Assembly: GCA_029907205.1 (NCBI GenBank)
Contig: JARYMI010000009.1
Coordinates: forward strand, 1-64,000
Source: Clostridiales bacterium
GTDB lineage: Bacteria; Acidobacteriota; Aminicenantia; Aminicenantales; UBA8522
DNA length: 64,000 nucleotides
Reading direction: 5' to 3'
Positions 57,230 to 64,000 of this stretch are shown here, piece after piece. The position numbers and the translations under genes are program-made. Each line of letters begins with the position of its first letter. Positions within the stretch are counted from its first letter, which is position 1. A model generated the notes under the pieces. It searched no databases, had not been told where the DNA came from, and worked only from the letters and a program-made list of their open reading frames with translations.

Positions 57230-59958
57230 GTGGCCGTCAAGTGCCCGAAGTGCGATTTTGAGAATCGAGAGACCCTAAAGTTCTGCGCCGAATGCGGGAC
57301 GCAGTTGGCTAAGCCCAAGGACATCCGTCCTGAGGTCACAGAGACTCTTCAAGCGGCTATCAGCGAGCTGACCACCGGCTCAACTTTCGCCGGCCGCTAC
57401 CGGGTCATCGAGGAGCTCGGCAAGGGGGGAATGGGCCAGATATACAAAGTGCTTGACGCCGAGGTCAAGGAAAAGGTCGCTCTGAAAATCCTCAAGCCCG
57501 AAATCGCCTCCGACGAAGAGACCATCGAGCGCTTCCGGAACGAGCTCCGGTTCGCCCGCAAGATCTCCCACAAGAACGTCTGCCGCATGTACGACCTCAA
57601 CCGCGAGCAGGGCACCCAGTTCATCACCATGGAGTATGTCGAAGGGGAGAACCTCAAGAGCCTGATGAGGCGGATCGGGCAGTTCTCCATCGGAAAGGCC
57701 GTCAGCGTCGCCCGCCAGGTTTGCGAGGGACTGGCCGAGGCGCATCATCTGGGAGTGGTCCACCGCGACCTCAAGCCGCAGAACATCATGATCGACAACG
57801 ACGGCAACGTCCGGATCATGGATTTCGGGATCGCCCGCTCGCTCAAGGGAAAAGGGATTACGGACGCCAGAGTGATGATCGGGACGCCGGAATACATGTC
57901 CCCGGAGCAGGTGGACGGCACGGAGGCGGACGGGAGGGCGGACATATACGCCCTTGGGGTGGTTCTCTACGAAATGCTAACGGGCAAGGTCCCATTCGAG
58001 GGGGACACGGCTCTAAGCGTCGCCCTGAAACAGAAGACGGAGATGCCTCATGACCCGCGCGAGCTCAACCCGTAGATCCCGGAGAGCCTCAGCGCTCTCA
58101 TCCTGAGATGCCTGGAGAAGGATAAAGCAAAAAGGTATCAGACCGTCGAGGAGCTCATCGCCGACCTGAAAAAAGCCGAATTGGGGCTTACCCCGACATC
58201 CGGCATCTTGAGGCCGGCATCATTGGCCAGGCCGAAGCGCAAGAGAACAATCATTGCCGCTGCGACGGCGGTCATCGTGTTGGCCGTCGCCGCCGGGGCG
58301 TTTTTTGTCGTCAGGTCGAGCCGTCTGGATGTCAATCCCAACAGGGTCTTGGTCGCTCCCTTTGAAAATAAGACGGGAGATCCTTCTCTCGATTCGATCG
58401 GCAGTTGGGCTGCCGACTGGATCGCCCAGGGGATTTCCCAGGCCGCCCAAATCGAGGTCGTCCCCGGCCTGGCCGCCCAGGAATCCTTCAGGACCGTGGA
58501 AAGAGAGAGCGGCAAGCTCCAGGGGATGAAAAAGCTTCGGGCGCTGGCCAGGGAAACAAGAGCCGGCACCGTTGTGGCGGGGTCCTATTACCTCCAGGGA
58601 GACAACCTTCAGTTCCAGGCGAATATCATGGACGTAAAGAACGGAAACTGCTTTATGCCTTGCCCTCCGTAACAGGCCAAAAAGACAATCCCAATGAGGC
58701 CGTCGAAACTCTCCAGCAGCGCACCATGGGCGCCATCGCGACTTATTATGCTATTCAGACGGGAGGCTTTGTCACAATTTCTCCGCCCACCTTTGAAGCT
58801 TATCAGGAATATTTGAGAGGGATAGAGCTTTTTGGCAAGGACTATTCACAGGCTCTCGAGCATCTGGGCAAGGCCGAAGAACTGGACCCGGCATTTCTCT
58901 TGCCAAAGACAATAATCGCAACCGCATACTCCAATCAAGGGAATTATGAGAAAGCCAGAGAAATCCTTGAAGAGTTGAACCAAAAAAAGACGCAGCTTGA
59001 CCCGCTCACTCGACTGAGCGTCGATGCCAGGATGGCAAGCCTGCGGGGCCAGAATGAAGAAGCGCTGCGCTATTCCCGCCAGTTAGCCAGCCTGGCGCCG
59101 AATGTCGGAACGACGCGTTATCTTATCGGCCTCTATGAGCTCAGGCTGAACCGGCCGCAAAAGACCATTAAAGAATTCTCAAAGTTCAATGAAAGGAACC
59201 GCGAGATCTCACGGTGGGGGTCAGGAAGCTGGCTTTTCGACGTCTGGGCAGAAGCTTATCATATACTGGGGAATTTCAAAAAAGAGCTCGAAGTCGCAAA
59301 GAAGGGAGAGAAATATTATCCGGAAGAGGTCAGGTTTTTGGCCGTCGAGGCCAGGAGTTTTGCGGCCCAAGGAAAAATTGACAAGCTCAGGGAAGTGATC
59401 GAGAGAAGTCTGACCACGACCTCCCCGACAACGACGCCGGCCGACGTCATGGTTGAAGGGGCGAGTGAGCTTCGCGCCCATGGGAATAAGGAAGAGGCGA
59501 TCAAAATGGCCGGAGAGGCGGTGGAATGGTACAAAGCGAGATCTGCTGAAGAAGCCGCCAAAGAGATAAATCGATACGATCTGGCAGGGGCACTCTATCT
59601 CGCGGAACGCTGGGGGGAAGCGCAAGCGATATTCGAAGCGCTCCTGGCAGCGAAGCCGGATAATATTTCTTACAAAGGCAACCTGGGGACAATTGCCGCC
59701 CGGCTTGGCGATAGAGAAAAAGCCCTCCGGATTTCCGATGAACTCAAAGCCCTCACCAAACCCTATCTATTCGGCGATCACGCCTATTGGCGGGCCTGCA
59801 TCGCTTCCCTCCTCGGCGATAAAGAACAAGCGGTCGCCCTGCTCAGGGAGTCATTCGCCCAGGGAGGAACATACGGCGTCTATCTCCACCGCGACATGGA
59901 CCTCGAGCCCCTCCGCGATTACCCGCCCTTTCAGGGATTGATCAAACCCAAGGGCTGA
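57230..59958 (+). pseudogene. Zinc-ribbon Ser/Thr kinase-TPR protein interrupted by in-frame TAG (58073) and a frameshift (~58643)
   Basis: Kinase ORF 57230-58075 ends at ...PRELNP*; same frame continues IPESLSALILRCLEKDKAKRYQTVEELIADL to ~58640; TPR part continues in another frame to 59958. Confidence 0.85.
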
Positions 59959-60025
59959 CAGAAAGCCAGAAATCCCTTGACACCCGGTCTTAATATGGTA
60001 CTATATAAAGACCGGAGGTGAGAGC

Positions 60026-60307
60026 ATGAATATCAGAGAAGACATCAAATCCATCACCTATCTCAAATCGAGAGCGGCTGATTTGCTCAAACAGATCAAT
60101 TCCACTCGTCGTCCCGTAGTGATTACTCAGAATGGAGAACCTAAAGCCGTGTTACAAGACCCTAAGAGCTATGAGAACATGAGAAACGCCATTGGGCTGT
60201 TGAAATTGATCTCCCAGGGTGAAGAAGATCTTAAGAAAGGAAGGTCAAAATCTCAAGAGGACGTTTTCGCCAATCTTGAGAACAAGTTGAAAAAAAGAAC
60301 GAAATGA
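60026..60307 (+). CDS. Phd/YefM-type antitoxin
   Basis: YLKSRAADLLKQINSTRRPVVITQNGEPKAVLQDPKSYE. Confidence 0.9.
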   Translation: MNIREDIKSITYLKSRAADLLKQINSTRRPVVITQNGEPKAVLQDPKSYENMRNAIGLLKLISQGEEDLKKGRSKSQEDVFANLENKLKKRTK

Positions 60308-60642
60308 AAAAAACATATGAGGTCATATGGGCCGAGAGCGCAGAGAAAGATCTCATAAGCATAATAGATTATATTTCTATAGACAGTCCCTTTGTGGCTC
60401 ACGAAAAATTTAAAGAGATTCAAACGAAAGCATCAAACCTTAAAATCTATCCTGAGAGAGGTCGCATCGTCCGCGAATTGCAGGAACAGGGGATCATCCA
60501 GTATCGCGAGTTAATCATTTCGCCCTGGAGAATCATCTACAGAATATCGGAAAAGAAGGTTTATGTTTTATCCGTGCTGGATTCACGGCGGAACGTTGAA
60601 GATATCCTCTTGGGAAGGTTCATAAATCCAAAGCCCCAATAA
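60304..60642 (+). CDS. RelE/ParE-type toxin
   Basis: YEVIWAESAEKDLISIIDYI...PERGRIVREL...YRELIISPWRIIYRISEKKVYVLSVLDSRRN; overlaps the antitoxin. Confidence 0.9.
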   Translation: MKKTYEVIWAESAEKDLISIIDYISIDSPFVAHEKFKEIQTKASNLKIYPERGRIVRELQEQGIIQYRELIISPWRIIYRISEKKVYVLSVLDSRRNVEDILLGRFINPKPQ

Positions 60643-60887
60643 TGTCTGCGGGATGTTTGATATCGGCGATTCCGAAGGCACCCACTTCATCACCATGGAA
60701 TATGTCGGCGGCGAAGACCTGAAGAGCATGATCCGGATGGCGAGAATATCGCTATTATTCTAGATGCCCCCTGTTTGAAAATATCCGCGACGATGAGAGG
60801 TTCAAGCGAATTATGGACGACGCCAAAGCCAGGGTTGCCGAAATGCGCCGCCGCGTCGAACAAATGGAGCGGTCAAGCTCGAAATAA
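60641..60887 (+). pseudogene. Internally deleted remnant of a kinase-TPR paralog
   Basis: NVCGMFDIGDSEGTHFITMEYVGGEDLKSMIRM (kinase subdomain) followed in another frame by PLFENIRDDERFKRIMDDAKARVAEMRRRVEQMERSSSK*. Confidence 0.75.
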
Positions 60888-61017
60888 CTCAACTTGACAT
60901 CCTATCAAACGGCGATTTAACATCCCGGACGATAGTGAGGCAAAATCGGCGGGCATAGGATTCCTTATCAGTTCATTCCCTATTGACAATTTCCTTGCAT
61001 TGTTTTATATTCCTTGC

Positions 61018-61326
61018 ATGATAGCGACATCCAAGGTAACAAAAAAGAACCAGACGACGCTTCCCAAGGCCGTTATCAATGCTCTGGGCATCAAGCCGGC
61101 CGACCGGATATTCTATGAGATCGAGGAAGGAAAGGTCATCCTCCATGTAAAGACGGAGCGGCTCGTTGATCTGAAGGGAAAGTTCAAACATTTCGGCCGG
61201 AAACCCCGCTACCCCGTCTCGGTCGAGCAGATGCATGAAGCGGTCATAGACGCCGTAGCTGAGAAGGAGGCCGGGTACGTAAGACGTAAAAATAAGGCGG
61301 GCGGGCGCAAAGCGAGGCAATCGTGA
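61018..61326 (+). CDS. AbrB-type antitoxin
   Basis: IATSKVTKKNQTTLPKAVINALGIKPADRIFYEIEEGKVIL. Confidence 0.88.
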   Translation: MIATSKVTKKNQTTLPKAVINALGIKPADRIFYEIEEGKVILHVKTERLVDLKGKFKHFGRKPRYPVSVEQMHEAVIDAVAEKEAGYVRRKNKAGGRKARQS

Positions 61327-61718
61327 TCGCTCTCGATACGAATGTCCTGGTCCGCTTGATCACCGAAGACGACCCGGTCCAAGCTCGCGGGATTGAGACA
61401 TTTTTAAAAAACACGGAAGGCCCGTTCTTCATCCCTGACATCGTCTTGGCAGAGCTGGCCTGGGTTTTGCAGCGGCGCTATGCGTTTGCGCGTCCCGAGG
61501 TCGGCAGCATCCTGCTCGCCCTTGTCAATCGCCGCGACGTCGTGTTCGAGGACGAAGAGCGAGTCCGGACCGCCGTCCGCGGATTTGTCGAGGGATTGGA
61601 CCTGGCCGACGCATTGATCATGGGAATTGTCCGGGCGGCGGGATGCGATCGACTAGCCAGTTTCGATGATGCCTTGAAGACGAAAGCCCCCGGCTTTATT
61701 GTCCGGCCGGAATCCTGA
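61323..61718 (+). CDS. PIN domain (VapC-like) toxin
   Basis: MIALDTNVLVRLITEDDPVQA...VLAELAWVL...DLADALIMGIVRAAGCDRLASFDDAL. Confidence 0.92.
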   Translation: MIALDTNVLVRLITEDDPVQARGIETFLKNTEGPFFIPDIVLAELAWVLQRRYAFARPEVGSILLALVNRRDVVFEDEERVRTAVRGFVEGLDLADALIMGIVRAAGCDRLASFDDALKTKAPGFIVRPES

Positions 61719-61820
61719 GAGGATTCGATTTCCTTCCCGCCAGCTGTCCTTCTGATGGCCGCCGAGATTTAGAATAAGCCTTTTGATTTACCTTTTAAAT
61801 TGGAAAAGAATCACGGCTGG

Positions 61821-61893
61821 CAGCGCTACGGGGATTCGAACCCCGGTCTGATGGCTGAGAACCACCTGTCCTGGGCCTCTAGACGATAGCGCC
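61821..61893 (-). tRNA. tRNA-Glu (CTC), CCA encoded at 61818-61820
   Basis: GGCGCTA...TTCTCAG anticodon loop...GGGGTTCGAATCCCC...TAGCGCT. Confidence 0.93.
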
Positions 61894-61951
61894 GAGACCG
61901 CTAAAATAGCAGATTCCCTCGGAGAAATCAACGCTTGGGGTCCTTGAAATC

Positions 61952-62884
61952 TCAGATGTATTCGATCGTGGCAGGTGGTTTGGGCGTCAGCTCGTAGGCG
62001 ACACGGGTCACGGAGGGAATCTCTTTGGTGATCCGGCGCGACATCTTCATTAAAACATCCCAGGGAATGGCCGTGGGTTTTGCCTTCATCGCGTCCTTGC
62101 TCTCTACCGAGCGGATGATAATGATGTCTCCGAATTTTCTCTTGCCGCCTTCAACTCCAGTCCCTTTATCGCTAAGGAGGACGGCAAAGGCCTGGAACGG
62201 ACTCAGTTTTTTGATTTCCTGTTCGACAATCAGAGTTGCCTTCCTGACGATGGCCACTCTGTCCGGCGTCACCTCGCCGAGAACGCGCGCCATGAGCCCC
62301 GGACCAGGAAAAGGCATCCGAGCATAAATGGATTCTGGAAGCCCCAGCTCCCTGGCAACCTGACGTACTTCGGGTTTGAACAATTCCCTGATCGGCTCGA
62401 CGACCTTGAACCCAAACCCTTTTTCCGGGTCGATTCCGATCTGCTCGAGAATATTGTGCTGGGTCTTGATGCCTCCTTTGGTCTCGATGATATCGGCAGC
62501 GATCGTTCCCTGGACAAGAAACCTGGCCCTGCTCTTCAAAACCTCCCGGCCAAAAACCGAATAGAACGCCTGGCGGAAGGCTTTTCTTTTTTCTTCGGGG
62601 TCAATCTTCCCGGCCAGGGCGGCAAAGAACTCGTCCTGTGCACTCACGATATCGACATTGATGCCCATTTTGCCGAAAACCTTCCGCACCTTGTCCGGCT
62701 CCCCTTCCCTCATCAACCCGTCGTCGATGAAAATGACTTTAAGCCGGTCACCGAGAGCCCGCCAGGCTAACACCGTGCAGGTCGAACTGTCAACGCCTCC
62801 GGAGAGGGCTGATATGGCCGTTTCCCGGCCGACTGTTTTTTTGATTTCTGCTACCTTCTCTTCGATGAAATCTTTTATCTTCAT
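61952..62884 (-). CDS. guaA: GMP synthase ATP-pyrophosphatase subunit without GATase domain (split GuaA type)
   Basis: ALSGGVDSSTCTVLAWRALGDRLKVIFIDDGLMREGE; ends KPPATIEYI; starts directly at the PPase domain. Confidence 0.93.
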   Translation of the reverse strand: MKIKDFIEEKVAEIKKTVGRETAISALSGGVDSSTCTVLAWRALGDRLKVIFIDDGLMREGEPDKVRKVFGKMGINVDIVSAQDEFFAALAGKIDPEEKRKAFRQAFYSVFGREVLKSRARFLVQGTIAADIIETKGGIKTQHNILEQIGIDPEKGFGFKVVEPIRELFKPEVRQVARELGLPESIYARMPFPGPGLMARVLGEVTPDRVAIVRKATLIVEQEIKKLSPFQAFAVLLSDKGTGVEGGKRKFGDIIIIRSVESKDAMKAKPTAIPWDVLMKMSRRITKEIPSVTRVAYELTPKPPATIEYI

Positions 62885-63739
62885 GTGCCGTCTCCCTTCA
62901 TCTTGATTTTTTAACATAAAATTCTGCCAATATTATCATATCCCCGGAAAATCGACAAACGACCAATCAGGTCCCCATAATTGCCACAAGAAAAGCGCTT
63001 TCTCTGTCGCTGCAAGCACCCCTTGGGTGTGTGGCGATCTCTAAAATAGGGGACAGTCTATTCCTATGATCCTCTTTTCCTTCGGTCAGAAAGCAGCCCA
63101 CACGGCATCAAAGAAACGTTCAATTTCCTAAAAACGCGCGAGCAATTTGATCTTGATCAGAGGTTGGAGCGCACAATTCTGGAGCTTGAGGTGATTCCGC
63201 AGAAAAAAATAGGTAAATAGAAAAAAGTTAAGTGCATTATGTATGACGTCCCCCTTTCGATCATCGCTGAGGGTGAGCCAGCGGGCCAGAAATTCATCCC
63301 TGAATCCACCCGAAAGGGCGATTGACCTTGAAGGTGAGAAAATTTATAAAAATAGGGCGTCAAGGAAAAGAGAAGCTTTGTGGCCGAGCGGAAATATGAT
63401 GAAGGAGGGCCTCATCCAAGGCGGAAACCGGGTTGAAAAAGGGAGCAGGATGAAACGAGGATTCCTCTCCTTCCTCTCCTGGCCCTCCTTCTCTTTTTGT
63501 CCATAGAAAAAGACCTGATCTTTCCCCCAGAATCCTTAAAAAACACCCGCACCCGCTGTCCTCTGATACAATATCTTGAGCTTCCTTTAGAATAAATACG
63601 ATATGTTGATGTCAATGTCAAGAGTTTTTTTAATTTTTTTATTTTTTCTGGAATTTAACCTTCAGGATTTCTTCGGGATCCAGGGAAAAAAGGCGCTCGT
63701 CCCGCGCGCATAAGCGGCGAAATCGCTGTTTCCGGCGTA

Positions 63740-64000
63740 TTATTCAAGCATGAGGCCTACGCCCACGACGCCGATGCCGTTATGGGCGCCGACCACGGGC
63801 GAGATGTCCATGACGAAAGCAGGAGGCCGGCCTAACATCTTCCCTAACTTCTGGGCGTATATCCGAGCCCTGGCCAGGTTCTGGGCATGAACCACCGCGT
63901 ATTGCCAAACCTTCCCCCGGCTGGCGGCTTCAGCGACATGCCGGAGAATCTTCTTCATGTTGCCCCTGCGGCTGAAGGATTTGCCCAAAGAAGTGCCTTT
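63740..64000 (-). CDS. DegV family protein C-terminus (truncated by window edge)
   Basis: FVMDISPVVGAHNGIGVVGVGLML resembles the DegV C-terminal P.vg.H.GpG.vGv; frame open to the window end. Confidence 0.6.
   Translation of the reverse strand, partial: KGTSLGKSFSRRGNMKKILRHVAEAASRGKVWQYAVVHAQNLARARIYAQKLGKMLGRPPAFVMDISPVVGAHNGIGVVGVGLMLE

Noticed and set aside
58073-58075. In-frame TAG as a recoded (pyrrolysine-type) codon, given the methyltransferase genes in the window
   Set aside because: It lies in a kinase, not a methylamine methyltransferase; a second lesion lies ~570 bp downstream; no pylT/pylS evidence. Mutation or sequence error is simpler.
63120-63330. Possible gene remnants (FLKTREQFDLDQRLERTILELEVIPQKKIGK; YDVPLSIIAEGEPAGQKFIPESTRKGD)
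   Set aside because: No family recognised and no clear start; insufficient support to annotate.

Overview
64 kb bacterial chromosome segment, mostly ordinary housekeeping and metabolic genes: smc, PBP1A, tmk, a DegQ/HtrA-type protease, dapF, thiL, lon, hsp20, nrdR, murJ, a split-type GMP synthase ATPase subunit, tRNA-Gln and tRNA-Glu. Protein families (VWFA-related protein, zinc-ribbon/TPR Ser/Thr kinases) suggest an Acidobacteriota/Aminicenantes-like organism; this is inference only. The strongest unexplained signal is a dispersed family of about 180-210 bp non-coding, MITE-like elements. There are seven copies: type I at ~5.6, 28.9, 30.8 and 38.6 kb, and type II at ~7.3, 10.3 and 30.5 kb. 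They share a terminal inverted repeat (about GGAAGCATCTCC...TTTGTGATT). At least two to four copies are flanked by 9-bp target-site duplications at the same offset. The two core types are highly structured, and their stems vary by compensatory base changes. No transposase is visible in the window. Secondary signals: a toxin-antitoxin-rich accessory zone (MNT/HEPN, HTH/Doc, RHH/truncated PIN, Phd/ParE, AbrB/PIN), a decayed zinc-ribbon Ser/Thr kinase-TPR paralog array, a Cys-rich secreted mini-protein, and recurrent apparent 1-nt losses next to G/C runs that are either pseudogenes or assembly errors.
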